Positions 20,886 through 29,206 of a DNA stretch of 64,000 nt are shown piece by piece (position 1 is the first letter of the stretch; every line of letters begins with the position of its first letter). Origin of the DNA: CAWULT01 sp963923455 (GTDB lineage Bacteria > Acidobacteriota > Vicinamibacteria > Vicinamibacterales > UBA2999); NCBI GenBank assembly GCA_963923455.1, contig CAWULT010000007.1:1-64000 (forward strand), given 5' to 3'. A program made the position numbers and the translations under genes. Under the pieces are notes generated by a model. The model saw only the letters and a list, made by a program, of their open reading frames with translations, was not told the DNA's origin and made no database searches.

Positions 20886-22364
20886 TCAGCCGTGCAGCCC
20901 GCGATGGGCCAGTTCGAGCGCGGTCAGGACGGCCCGGGCCTTGTGCCGGGTCTCCTGGTATTCCGCCGTCGGGTCGGAGTCGTACACGATGCCGGCCCCG
21001 GCCTGCACCCACGCACCCCCGCCTTCGAGCACGACGGTGCGGATCGTGATGCAGAAGTCGAGGTTCCCGGCGAAATCGAGGTAGCCGACCGCGCCCGCGT
21101 AGATGCCGCGGCGGCGGTTCTCGAGCTCGGCGATGATCTCCATCGCGCGGACCTTCGGTGCGCCGGACACGGTGCCGGCCGGGAAGCAGGCCACGAGCGC
21201 GTCCAGCCGATCGTGCTGGTCGTCGAGGCGGCCCTCGACCACCGACACCAGGTGCATGACGTGCGAGTAGCGCTCGAGCGCCATGTAGGTCGGCACCTTG
21301 ACCGACCCGTAGGCCGACACGCGGCCCACGTCGTTGCGGCCGAGGTCGACCAGCATCACGTGCTCGGCGCGCTCCTTCTCGTTCTGCCTCAGTTCCTCGC
21401 CCAGCTGCCGGTCCTCCTCGTCCGTGCGGCCGCGTGGACGGGTGCCGGCGATCGGGTGCGTCTGCACCCGCCGGCCCTCGACCCGCACCAGCATCTCGGG
21501 CGACGCGCCCACGATCGAACGGTCGCCGAGACGCAGGTAATACATGTAGGGCGACGGATTCACGTGCCGCAGGGCACGGTAGACGCTGAACGGGTCGACG
21601 TCGGTCGCCGCCTCGAAGCGCTGGGAGAGCACCACCTGGTAGATGTCGCCGGCCGCGATGTACTCCTTCGCCGTCCGCACCATGCCCTCGAAGGCCTCCT
21701 GCGTGACGTTCGAGGTCACCTCCAGCGGCGGGCGCGAGGGCCGCTGCGGCTTCGACAGCGTCCGCTCGAGCTCACGCTCGACGATCGCGATCCTGGTGCA
21801 TGCCGCCTGGTACATCGCCTCGAGGTCGTCGTCGCCCGTGATGCGGGCGTTGGCGATGACGAGGATCCGGTGCCGGACGTGGTCGAACGCCAGTACCGTG
21901 TCGAACATCATGAAGCCGGCCTCGTCCTCGGTCGCCGTCGCAGGCTGGAGCGTCACGGGCTCGAACCACGCGGCGGCGTCGTAGCCGAAGTAGCCGACGG
22001 CGCCGCCAGTGAACCGCGGCATGCCGGGCACGAACGGCGCGTGGAACCCGGCCATCAGCTCGCGCAGCGTCGGGACGAAGCCTTTCTCGGACTCGGTCTC
22101 GCCGGACTGGCCCGGCCGCTCGACCAGCACCTTCCCGTCGCGCGCCCGCAGGATCAGGAACGGATCCTTGCCGAGGAAGGAGTACCGCGCCACCTGCTCG
22201 CCGCCTTCGACCGACTCGAGGAGGAAGGCGTACTCGGACTGCTCCGCGAACGTCAGGAACGCCGACACCGGTGTCAGCAGGTCCGCGACGATCTCCTTGC
22301 AGACCGGCACGAACGTGCCCCGCTGCGCGAGATCCGTGAACTCCTCGAACGTCGTTGTACGCAT
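20886..22364 (-). CDS. trpE: Anthranilate synthase component I
   Basis: A 492-residue chorismate-utilising enzyme that makes anthranilate with TrpG. The N-terminal feedback region contains LLESVEGGEQVARYSFLG; TrpE proteins carry the tryptophan-binding LLES element here. The catalytic domain shows IVGASPEMLVRVEG, THPIAGTRPRG, DLGRNDVGRV, TVSGAPKVRAMEII and GAGIVYDSDP. It lies 10 bp after aroDE. Feedback inhibition of the enzyme would add to the attenuation of the operon. Confidence 0.96.
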   Translation of the reverse strand: MRTTTFEEFTDLAQRGTFVPVCKEIVADLLTPVSAFLTFAEQSEYAFLLESVEGGEQVARYSFLGKDPFLILRARDGKVLVERPGQSGETESEKGFVPTLRELMAGFHAPFVPGMPRFTGGAVGYFGYDAAAWFEPVTLQPATATEDEAGFMMFDTVLAFDHVRHRILVIANARITGDDDLEAMYQAACTRIAIVERELERTLSKPQRPSRPPLEVTSNVTQEAFEGMVRTAKEYIAAGDIYQVVLSQRFEAATDVDPFSVYRALRHVNPSPYMYYLRLGDRSIVGASPEMLVRVEGRRVQTHPIAGTRPRGRTDEEDRQLGEELRQNEKERAEHVMLVDLGRNDVGRVSAYGSVKVPTYMALERYSHVMHLVSVVEGRLDDQHDRLDALVACFPAGTVSGAPKVRAMEIIAELENRRRGIYAGAVGYLDFAGNLDFCITIRTVVLEGGGAWVQAGAGIVYDSDPTAEYQETRHKARAVLTALELAHRGLHG

Positions 22365-22374
22365 GCGCTGGTTC

Positions 22375-23883
22375 CTATCGAGGCGCCTCGGCCCCGCTCC
22401 CGTTCCCGTCAGGCGTCACGGCCGCCCGCGCCGCCTCGTCCATCACTCGCGCGCGCGGCGGCTGCCCGGTCCACCACGCGAACTGGCGCTCGGCCTGCGC
22501 CACCAGCATCGCCAGTCCGTCGAGGGCCGCGCAGCCGGCCTGGCGTGCCTCGCGCACCAGCGCCGACTCGCCGGGCCCGTAGGTCAGGTCGTACACCAGG
22601 CGACCGCCGAACGGCCCTCCCGGCAGCGGCGAGGCGCCGCGCAGGTGGGCCCCGCCGAGCGGCGTGCAATTGACCAGCAGGTCCCACGACCCGGGTGCTG
22701 GTGGCCATGGCGCCGTCCGCGCCCCCAGCGCCCGCGCGACCTCGTCGGCCTGCTCGGCCCGGCGCGCGCACACCGAGACCACGGCCCCCTTGGACCGCAG
22801 CGCCAGCACGACCGCGCGCGCGGATCCGCCGCCACCGAGCACGGTTGCCCTGACGCCCGAGAGCCCCGCGGGGAACGCGTCGCCGAGCGGCGACAGGAAG
22901 CCGTCGACATCCGTGTTGGTGGCCTCCCACCCGCCGTCGCGCCGCCGCAGGGTGTTGGCAGCACCCACCGCCTCGCTCAACGGGTCGCGCCGGCTGGCGG
23001 CCCGCAGCGCGTCGAGCTTGAAGGGCACGGTCACGCTCGCCCCCTCGAGGCCCATCGCCTCCGCATAGGCCAGGAACTCGTCGAAGGCCTCGGCCTGCAG
23101 CGGCACGTACACCGCGTCGAGGCCGGCGGCCGCGAACGCCCGGTTGTGGATCACCGGCGACAGCGAATGCCGCGCCGTGCGGCTGACCACGCCGAAGAGC
23201 CGAGTCGCCGGCCCCACCTGACGGAAGCGGTACCGATCGATCATCTGCGCCGCGGGAATCTGGCCCGGCGCGACGGCGTTGCCGCCGTAGGTCCACAGCG
23301 ACCCGTAGCGCGACGCAAGCAGCCGCGAGGGCAGCCCGGCGTCGCCCATACCAATGACGACCGCCCGGCCCGCGGCCGCGATGCCACGCAGCGGCAGCGT
23401 GTCGGTCAGCCGGGCCGCCGCGTAGGCGACCTTGATCACGCCCGCCCCCGAGGCGCGCATCGACCGCACCTGACCATCGAGGTCGGGCGGCACGCCGCTG
23501 AAGTCGTGCGCCGACAGCACCACGCGGTCCGGCGCGGTGGCCACGAGCGCCGCCCAAGCCGCCGCGGCCGCGTCGGAACCGGCGTGCGAGGCCTGGAGCG
23601 CGCGCCACTCGACGTCCACGTACTCCGCCCCGGCCTCCAGCGCCCGGGCGACGATGCGCCGGCGCTCTTCGTCGGTGCCGTCGAAGCGCCCGCCCTCCCA
23701 GGCAGCGCGGCACGTCACGACGGCCGGCTTCCGCCGCCCGTGCAGCGCGCCGGCGACGTCGAGCCCGGCGACGCCGTCCAGGCGCAGCTCCACCATGTCG
23801 CCCGCCGTCGCCGCGTCGCGCGCCGCCAGCAGACCGGTCATCGTGCCGCCGGTCACCGTCTCGCAGAGGTGTGCACTGCCCAT
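22375..23883 (-). CDS. aroDE: Bifunctional 3-dehydroquinate dehydratase / shikimate dehydrogenase
   Basis: A 502-residue fusion catalysing shikimate steps 3 and 4. Residues 1-220 form a type I dehydroquinase with catalytic His126 (LSAHDF) and Schiff-base Lys151 (GVIKVAY). Residues 228-495 form an AroE dehydrogenase with SLSPVIHN at 240-247, VTVPFKLDAL with the catalytic Lys, NTDVDGF with the catalytic Asp, and the nucleotide loop GGGGSARAV. The fusion resembles the plant enzyme. ATG 23883 is the first codon after the attenuator U-tract and has no close ribosome-binding site; homologous dehydroquinases begin near here (LCETVTGGTM), so the start fits. Confidence 0.93.
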   Translation of the reverse strand: MGSAHLCETVTGGTMTGLLAARDAATAGDMVELRLDGVAGLDVAGALHGRRKPAVVTCRAAWEGGRFDGTDEERRRIVARALEAGAEYVDVEWRALQASHAGSDAAAAAWAALVATAPDRVVLSAHDFSGVPPDLDGQVRSMRASGAGVIKVAYAAARLTDTLPLRGIAAAGRAVVIGMGDAGLPSRLLASRYGSLWTYGGNAVAPGQIPAAQMIDRYRFRQVGPATRLFGVVSRTARHSLSPVIHNRAFAAAGLDAVYVPLQAEAFDEFLAYAEAMGLEGASVTVPFKLDALRAASRRDPLSEAVGAANTLRRRDGGWEATNTDVDGFLSPLGDAFPAGLSGVRATVLGGGGSARAVVLALRSKGAVVSVCARRAEQADEVARALGARTAPWPPAPGSWDLLVNCTPLGGAHLRGASPLPGGPFGGRLVYDLTYGPGESALVREARQAGCAALDGLAMLVAQAERQFAWWTGQPPRARVMDEAARAAVTPDGNGSGAEAPR

Positions 23884-23923
23884 AAAAACAAAAACGCCTC
23901 TTCACCCGAAGGCTGAAGAGGCG
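23884..23923 (-). terminator. Attenuator: intrinsic terminator in front of aroDE-trp operon
   Basis: On the minus strand CGCCTCTTCA (23914-23923) pairs perfectly with TGAAGAGGCG (23895-23904). The loop GCCTTCGGG can fold further into a C(UUCG)G tetraloop with one bulged G. TTTTTGTTTTT (23884-23894) follows directly. This is a textbook intrinsic terminator placed before the first structural gene, so readthrough must be regulated. Confidence 0.93.
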
Positions 23924-23953
23924 CGGGTTCCGACCGAGGTTCCTGAGCGCGTC

Positions 23954-24049
23954 TCAGACGCTGGCAACCGCCCCTTCAGACACAGATCCCCGCCACCACC
24001 AATACCCGGTGGACGTGGATGCGCCGGAGGAGCGAAACGAGATCGGCAT
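23954..24049 (-). CDS. trpL: trp operon leader peptide (31 aa, Tyr-Trp-Trp-Trp)
   Basis: A 31-codon frame starting at ATG 24049, ending at TGA 23954-23956, between the promoter and the attenuator. Residues 16-20 are Tyr-Trp-Trp-Trp-Arg; the three TGG codons occupy 23993-24001. Trp is otherwise rare, so a triple run in a 31-residue peptide at this location marks a sensing leader. Low charged tRNA-Trp would stall the ribosome here, leaving the antiterminator strand (23969-23978) free. With ample Trp the ribosome reaches the stop and covers it. No strong ribosome-binding site precedes the ATG. Confidence 0.88.
   Translation of the reverse strand: MPISFRSSGASTSTGYWWWRGSVSEGAVASV
23969..23978 (-). 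promoter_or_regulatory. Antiterminator strand of the trp attenuator
   Basis: TGAAGGGGCG on the minus strand, inside the leader peptide frame and 14 nt after the last Trp codon, pairs with the terminator 5' arm CGCCTCTTCA over all ten bases, with one G-U pair. It is nearly identical to the terminator 3' arm TGAAGAGGCG. The two structures are therefore mutually exclusive. Confidence 0.85.
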
Positions 24050-24070
24050 CAGCGTCGTCGAAGCGTGGCC

Positions 24071-24099
24071 AGAGTACCGCACCCGGCGCACCCTGTCAA
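24071..24099 (-). promoter_or_regulatory. Promoter of the aroDE-trp-aroQ-aroF-tyrA operon
   Basis: A perfect -35 TTGACA (24094-24099), a 17-bp spacer and a -10 TACTCT (24071-24076) on the minus strand. Transcription would begin near 24064, about 15 nt before the leader peptide ATG. Confidence 0.85.
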
Positions 24100-24119
24100 C
24101 CGCGCGGGAGCCCAGGTGC

Positions 24120-24148
24120 TTGCGGTTTCGGGCCGTTACCCGTACTCT
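24120..24148 (+). promoter_or_regulatory. Promoter of the S55 protein gene
   Basis: TTGCGG (24120-24125), 17 bp, TACTCT (24143-24148) on the plus strand. The predicted RNA start lies about 35 nt before the ATG at 24190. It is back to back with the trp promoter, 20 bp between the two -35 boxes. Confidence 0.6.
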
Positions 24149-24189
24149 CAGCCTATCGCCCGGCCCGCCTGCCGCCGGGCCACACGCCC

Positions 24190-26019
24190 ATGCGCAACCG
24201 CCTGCTCGTGTCCGCGCTCGCGATCCTCGCCGGCTTCGCCGTCGGGCTGCCGGCGCAGTCCCGCGTCTTCCCGGTGGACGACCTCAGGCCCGGCATGGTG
24301 GCCGTCGGCCGCACGGTCTTCGAGGGCGACCGCCTCGACGAATTCAAGGCCCACGTCCTCGGCGTGCTCCGCAACGTGATCGGACCGCGCCGCAACCTGA
24401 TCCTCGCCCGGCTCGAGGGCGGACCGCTCGCCAACACGGGCGTCATCGCAGGGATGAGCGGGAGTCCCGTCTACATCGACGGGCGGCTCGTCGGCGCCGT
24501 GTCGTACTCCCTCGGCGAGTTCTCCAAGGAACCCATCGCCGGCATCACGCCGTTCGACGAGATGGTCGAGGCCGCGACGCTGCCCGCCCCACGCCGCGCG
24601 GCGGCGCGCGTCGAACTGCCCATGCCGATCACGTCCGACGGGATGCGCGATTCGCTGCGCCAGGCCTTTGCGTGGGCGCGGCCCTTCGCCGAGAGCCCCG
24701 CCGACGTCCAGGTCCTCGGCGGCGCAATCGCCGCGGGCATCGGGACGCTGCTGCGCCCCATCGCGACGCCACTGACCCTGGGCGGCTTCGACCCCACGGT
24801 GATCGCGCCCCTGTCCTCCGCACTGCGCGACCAGGGCTTCGTGCCGGTGATGGCCGGCGGCGCGCAGGCATCGGCGCCGGCGGCCGATGCGCCGCTGCGC
24901 CCCGGCGATCCGATCGGCGTCGCCCTGATGAACGGCGACCTCGAGCTCGGCGCGACGGGCACCGTCACCGCCGTGGAGGGTGATCGCGTCTACGCCTTCG
25001 GCCACCCGTTCTACGGGCTCGGGCCGACCCAGTTCCCGATGACGCGGGCCTACGTGCACGCCGTGCTGCCGAGCCTGACCAGCTCGATGAAGATCGCCAG
25101 CACCGGCGCCGTCATCGGCACCGTGTCGCAGGATCGCGCGACGACGATCGCCGGCACGCTCGGAGCGGGCCCCGCGATGATCCCGATCTCGCTGTCGCTG
25201 ACGTCCGAGCGCGGCACGCGCAAGACGTTCCGGATGGGCATGGTCAACGACCAGCTGTTCACGCCCCTGCTCGCCTACCTGTCCGTGCTCAACACGCTGC
25301 AGTCCTACGAGCGCCAGAACGGCGTGGGCAGCTACGCGGTCCGCGGCACGGCGACCGTGCGCAACCACGGCGGCATCGCCTTCGAGGATCTGTTCACCGG
25401 CGACCAGGGGTCGGTCGGCGCGGCCGCCTACATCGTGGGCCCGGTGAACCTGCTGATGCGGAACGCGTTCGAGGACGTCCGGATCGACGGGCTCGATCTC
25501 GAGATCACGGCCAGCGAGGACGCGCGCAGCGCCACCATCGAGCGAGTCTGGACCGACGGCACGCGCCCGCGGCCGGGCGGCACCGTCGGCCTCCGCGTGC
25601 TGCTGCGCACCTACCGCGGCGAGGAAATCACCAAGTCGCTGCCGGTCCGGATTCCGGCCAACGCATCGGGCCCGATCCAGGTGATGGTGTCGGACGGCCA
25701 GCGCCTGGCGCAGTGGGAGGCGCGCGAGCTGCAGGTGCAGCCCCTGCAGACGCGGGGCCTGCCCCAGATGATCCGCGTGCTCAACACCGCCCGCAAGAAC
25801 AACCGGCTCTACGTGCGCCTGATCGCCCGCACGGGCGGAGCGGTCGTGAAGGGCGAATCGCTCACCGCCCTCCCGCCCTCGGTGCTGGCGGTCATGGAAG
25901 CCGACCGCAACGGCGGCAGCTTCCGGCCGATCCAGAGTTCCGTGCTCGGGGAGTGGGAGATCCAGGCCGACCACGCCGTCAGCGGCACGCGCACGCTCAC
26001 GCTGACCCTCGACGACTAA
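24190..26019 (+). CDS. Secreted SpoIVB-like (S55 family) protein
   Basis: 609 residues with a signal peptide (1-23). Residues 28-130 carry the S55 serine motif GVIAGMSGSPVYIDGRLVGAVSY, preceded by LRPGMVAVGRTVFEGDRLDEF. A second S55-like element, YAFGHPFYGLGPTQFPM, follows at about 275-291. In Bacillus SpoIVB the GH element comes before the SGSP serine; here the order is reversed. This layout is, to my knowledge, common in acidobacterial relatives. The C-terminal 250 residues are beta-rich with no clear motif. A secreted serine protease or an inactive relative is likely; the substrate is unknown. The next gene starts 10 bp downstream. Confidence 0.75.
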   Translation: MRNRLLVSALAILAGFAVGLPAQSRVFPVDDLRPGMVAVGRTVFEGDRLDEFKAHVLGVLRNVIGPRRNLILARLEGGPLANTGVIAGMSGSPVYIDGRLVGAVSYSLGEFSKEPIAGITPFDEMVEAATLPAPRRAAARVELPMPITSDGMRDSLRQAFAWARPFAESPADVQVLGGAIAAGIGTLLRPIATPLTLGGFDPTVIAPLSSALRDQGFVPVMAGGAQASAPAADAPLRPGDPIGVALMNGDLELGATGTVTAVEGDRVYAFGHPFYGLGPTQFPMTRAYVHAVLPSLTSSMKIASTGAVIGTVSQDRATTIAGTLGAGPAMIPISLSLTSERGTRKTFRMGMVNDQLFTPLLAYLSVLNTLQSYERQNGVGSYAVRGTATVRNHGGIAFEDLFTGDQGSVGAAAYIVGPVNLLMRNAFEDVRIDGLDLEITASEDARSATIERVWTDGTRPRPGGTVGLRVLLRTYRGEEITKSLPVRIPANASGPIQVMVSDGQRLAQWEARELQVQPLQTRGLPQMIRVLNTARKNNRLYVRLIARTGGAVVKGESLTALPPSVLAVMEADRNGGSFRPIQSSVLGEWEIQADHAVSGTRTLTLTLDD

Positions 26020-26029
26020 GGCATCCTCC

Positions 26030-28279
26030 ATGTCCAAGCGACTCGTGCGACCGCTCGCCGCACTCGCGATCGTCTGCGCCGCGGTGGCGGTCACCCGCGC
26101 GGCCGTCCCGACGTTCTGGCAGGTCTCCACCGAGGCCGAGCTCTCGCGAGGCGAGCTCGAGAACCTGTCGATCGACGCCTACGGGCGGCTGACGCTCGGC
26201 CCGGTCGTCTCGCCCGTGTACGAGGCGACCGCCCCGTTCCTCTGGACGATGGCCGGTGCGCCCGACGGTACGGTGTACATCGGCAGCGGCAACGAGGGTC
26301 AGGTCTACCAGGTGGACCCGGCCGGCCGCGGCCGCGTGCTGTTCGACGCCGACGAACTCGAGGTGCACGCGCTCGCGCTGGCGCCGGGCGGCGGCCTGTA
26401 CGTCGCGACCTCGCCAGACGGCAAGATCTACAAGGTCGAGGCCTCGGGCAGCAGCCGGGTGTTCTTCGATCCGCCGGACCCGTACATCTGGAGTCTCGCG
26501 GTGGACCGGTCCGGCACGGTGTTCGCGGGCACCGGCGACAAGGGCACGATCTATCGCATCACCCCGGACGGTACGGGTGCGGTCTTCTACCAGACCAAGA
26601 CGACGCACGCGATGGCGCTGGCGTTCGACCGCGACGGCCGTCTGCTGGCGGGCACGGGCGCGCCCGGACGGGTGTTCCGGTTCGACGCGGCGGGCCGGCC
26701 GTTCGTGCTCCTGGACTCCTCGTACGGAGAGATCCGGGCGCTGCGCGTCGACCCGGCCGGTTCGATCTACGCCGCCGCCGTCAGCGGCCGCCCCGCCGGT
26801 GGCGGCACCGCCGCCGAACCCTCGCGCACGCCGGACGTCGTCACGACGGGAACGCCCGTCGCGACCGTGACCACCGAGATCACCGTGGTCGCGGTCGGCG
26901 ACGCCTCGAGCGGAGGCGCCACGACCACGCCGGCGAGCCGCCCTGCCGCGGGCACGGCCTCGGGAGCCGTGTTCCGGATCCAGCCGGACGGGGCTGCCGA
27001 CGCCATCTGGGAGTCGCGGGAGGACTCGCCCTACGACATCGAGGTCGAACCATCCGGCACCGTGCTCGTCGCGACCGGCGGCAAGGGCCGGATCGTCCGG
27101 ATCGGCGGCGACCCCGCCATTGCGACGGTCGTCGCGAAGACCAACGCCCAGCAGACCACGGCGCTGCTGCCGGCCCGCGATGGCCAGATGCTGGTCGCGA
27201 CGTCGAACCCGGGGGCGCTGCTGCGCCTCTCGGCCGCACGGGCCGACCGGGGCACCTATCTGTCCGACGTGCGCGACGCGCAGGGCGTGGCCGCGTGGGG
27301 CACGATCAAGTGGCAAGGGTCCGCCCCCGCCGGCGGGGCCCTCGCCATCTCGACGCGGTCGGGCAACACGCGCACCCCCGACGATGCCTGGAGCGACTGG
27401 AGCCCGCCCTACGCCAGCGCCGAGGGCAGCCCCATCACCAGCCCGCGCGCCCGCTACCTGCAGTGGCGGGCCGTCCTGACCGGTGGGCGCGGCGAGTCGC
27501 CGGTCCTGACGTCACTCGTGGCGGCGTACCTGCCCCGCAACACGAGGCCCAAGGTGACCGCAATCACCGTCAACCCTCCGGGCACGATCTACCAGCGGCC
27601 GTTCCCGACCGACCCGGACATCGCCGGCTTCGATGGTGACACGCCCAACCGGCGCGCCGCGCAGCAGGCGCAGGGGACGCTGCCCGGTTCGTCACTCGGG
27701 CGCCGGGTCTACGAGAAGGGCCTGCTGACGTTCACGTGGCGCGGCGAGGACGAGAACCGCGACGAGCTCGTCTACGAGGTGCAGTACCGCCGCGAGGGCG
27801 AGACGGCCTGGAAGAGCCTGAAACGGGGGCTGACCGAGCAGATCCTCGTGTGGGACACGACGTCGGTCCCGAATGGCCGTTACGTGATCCGGGTGCTGGC
27901 CTCCGACGCGCCGTCCAACGCCCCGTCGACGGCGCTGACCGGCTCCCTCGAGAGCACGGCGTTCGACATCGACAACGTCCCGCCGGTGATCGCCGTGACG
28001 GCCGTGCGCCGCGACGGCGGACGAACCATCTTCGCGTTCGAGGTGCGGGACGATCAGTCGGCCGTCAGCAAGGTCGAATACTCGCTCGACGGGGATCGAT
28101 GGCAGACGATCTATCCGCGCGACGGGATCGCCGACTCGCGCATCGAGCAATTCGAACTGGTGCTGGAGGGGGACCCCGCCGCGAGGGGCGTCATCCTTCG
28201 GGCCACCGACGCCGTGAACAACACCGCCAGCGGCCGCGGCGAGGCGCCTCAGCCCGCGGCCGCGTCAGGCCGTCGTTGA
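26030..28279 (+). CDS. Exported beta-propeller protein with Fn3-like C-terminus
   Basis: 749 residues, signal peptide 1-24. Residues about 70-430 contain propeller blades with repeated turns such as GTVYIGSGNEGQVYQVD, GGLYVATSPDGKIYKVE, GTVFAGTGDKGTIYRI and GTVLVATGGKGRIVRI. A Thr/Ala-rich insert sits near 255-310. Two beta-sandwich regions follow, the last with VYEVQYRREGETAWKSL and RYVIRVLASDAPSN, typical of fibronectin-like folds. It probably forms an operon with the upstream S55 protein. No catalytic motif is seen; a binding or scaffold role outside the cell is likely. Its end overlaps the convergent anti-sigma gene by 15 bp. Confidence 0.7.
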   Translation: MSKRLVRPLAALAIVCAAVAVTRAAVPTFWQVSTEAELSRGELENLSIDAYGRLTLGPVVSPVYEATAPFLWTMAGAPDGTVYIGSGNEGQVYQVDPAGRGRVLFDADELEVHALALAPGGGLYVATSPDGKIYKVEASGSSRVFFDPPDPYIWSLAVDRSGTVFAGTGDKGTIYRITPDGTGAVFYQTKTTHAMALAFDRDGRLLAGTGAPGRVFRFDAAGRPFVLLDSSYGEIRALRVDPAGSIYAAAVSGRPAGGGTAAEPSRTPDVVTTGTPVATVTTEITVVAVGDASSGGATTTPASRPAAGTASGAVFRIQPDGAADAIWESREDSPYDIEVEPSGTVLVATGGKGRIVRIGGDPAIATVVAKTNAQQTTALLPARDGQMLVATSNPGALLRLSAARADRGTYLSDVRDAQGVAAWGTIKWQGSAPAGGALAISTRSGNTRTPDDAWSDWSPPYASAEGSPITSPRARYLQWRAVLTGGRGESPVLTSLVAAYLPRNTRPKVTAITVNPPGTIYQRPFPTDPDIAGFDGDTPNRRAAQQAQGTLPGSSLGRRVYEKGLLTFTWRGEDENRDELVYEVQYRREGETAWKSLKRGLTEQILVWDTTSVPNGRYVIRVLASDAPSNAPSTALTGSLESTAFDIDNVPPVIAVTAVRRDGGRTIFAFEVRDDQSAVSKVEYSLDGDRWQTIYPRDGIADSRIEQFELVLEGDPAARGVILRATDAVNNTASGRGEAPQPAAASGRR

Positions 28280-29206
28280 GTCGTTCGGCGCGCCGGAGCC
28301 CTGCTCGGCCGGCGCGTCGGCCGCCGTCGCCGGCTTGACGGCCGGCTGCGCCGCCTCGGCCGGAGCGACGCGGACCGGCGCGGTCAGCGGCACAGCCAGG
28401 TCCACCGGCTGCAGCGAGGCCTTGACGGTCGTCCGGGCCAGCAGCCAGACCATGTTGACCGCCACGGTCCGGACCCGGGGCGTCTGGCGGCCCGCCGTCG
28501 GCTCGAGGCGCAGGGCCGGCGCGAACCGCGAGTCCCGCACCGCGCCCAGGACGGCCTCCACGCGGCGTCCCGACCGGCTTCCGCCGTTGCCGGCAACCGT
28601 CGCCGACTCGAGCAGCTCGTAGTTGCCGATGCGGCCCTCCTGCGTCACGACCGTCGCGACCGCGAACACGGCGTCGTCCTCGGCCAGCTGGTCCAGCGCG
28701 AGGCCATCGCCGACGGCCCGCGGCATCATGATCGCGTTGTCGATCCGCATCGGGTTCCGGTCGGACCCCGGATCGGACAGGGACTCGATCATCGCCGCCA
28801 GCGACTCCGGACGCTCGCTCGTCGCCGCCTGCAGCACCGCGAGCGCGATGCCGACGCTGGCCGCCACGGCCACCGTGGCCCCGAGCGCGGGCCACAGCAG
28901 GCGCATGTCCGCGAACGACTCGCGCAGCCGCAACCCCATCGACTGATCGCGCTCGGCGGCAATCCGCCCGCGCGCGTCGTCCTGCACGGCCTGCAGCAGT
29001 TCGGCGTCGGCCACCGTCTCCTGCGTGCTCCAGGCGCCCTGGCGCAGGGCGCCGCCAATCAACCGCAGGTCTTCCACCCTCGCCAGGCACGTCTGGCAGC
29101 TCCGCAGGTGCGACTCGACGAGCACCTGCTCCTCCACGGCCAGCTCACCGTCGAGGAAGGCCTCGAGCAACCCCTGGACCGAGTGGCAGCCCACGATCGG
29201 AATCAT
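28265..29206 (-). CDS. Anti-sigma factor with zinc-finger domain
   Basis: A 313-residue membrane anti-sigma factor. The N-terminus is a zf-HC2/ZAS domain, with GLLEAFLDGELAVEEQVLVE and the zinc motif HLRSCQTC (HxxxCxxC) at about 33-40. One membrane helix lies at about 105-128 (LWPALGATVAVAASVGIALAVL). The outer domain of about 180 residues may bind a signal; it includes a region resembling a TonB C-terminal-like secretin segment, but this is uncertain. ATG 29206 overlaps the sigma factor stop (ATGA), so the inhibitor is made together with its target. Confidence 0.85.
   Translation of the reverse strand: MIPIVGCHSVQGLLEAFLDGELAVEEQVLVESHLRSCQTCLARVEDLRLIGGALRQGAWSTQETVADAELLQAVQDDARGRIAAERDQSMGLRLRESFADMRLLWPALGATVAVAASVGIALAVLQAATSERPESLAAMIESLSDPGSDRNPMRIDNAIMMPRAVGDGLALDQLAEDDAVFAVATVVTQEGRIGNYELLESATVAGNGGSRSGRRVEAVLGAVRDSRFAPALRLEPTAGRQTPRVRTVAVNMVWLLARTTVKASLQPVDLAVPLTAPVRVAPAEAAQPAVKPATAADAPAEQGSGAPNDSTTA

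Noticed and set aside
19572..22673. A 1033-codon plus-strand open frame antisense to trpD/trpG/trpE
   Set aside because: Arg/Pro/His-rich translation without any family signature. It is a mirror of the trp genes caused by high third-position GC.
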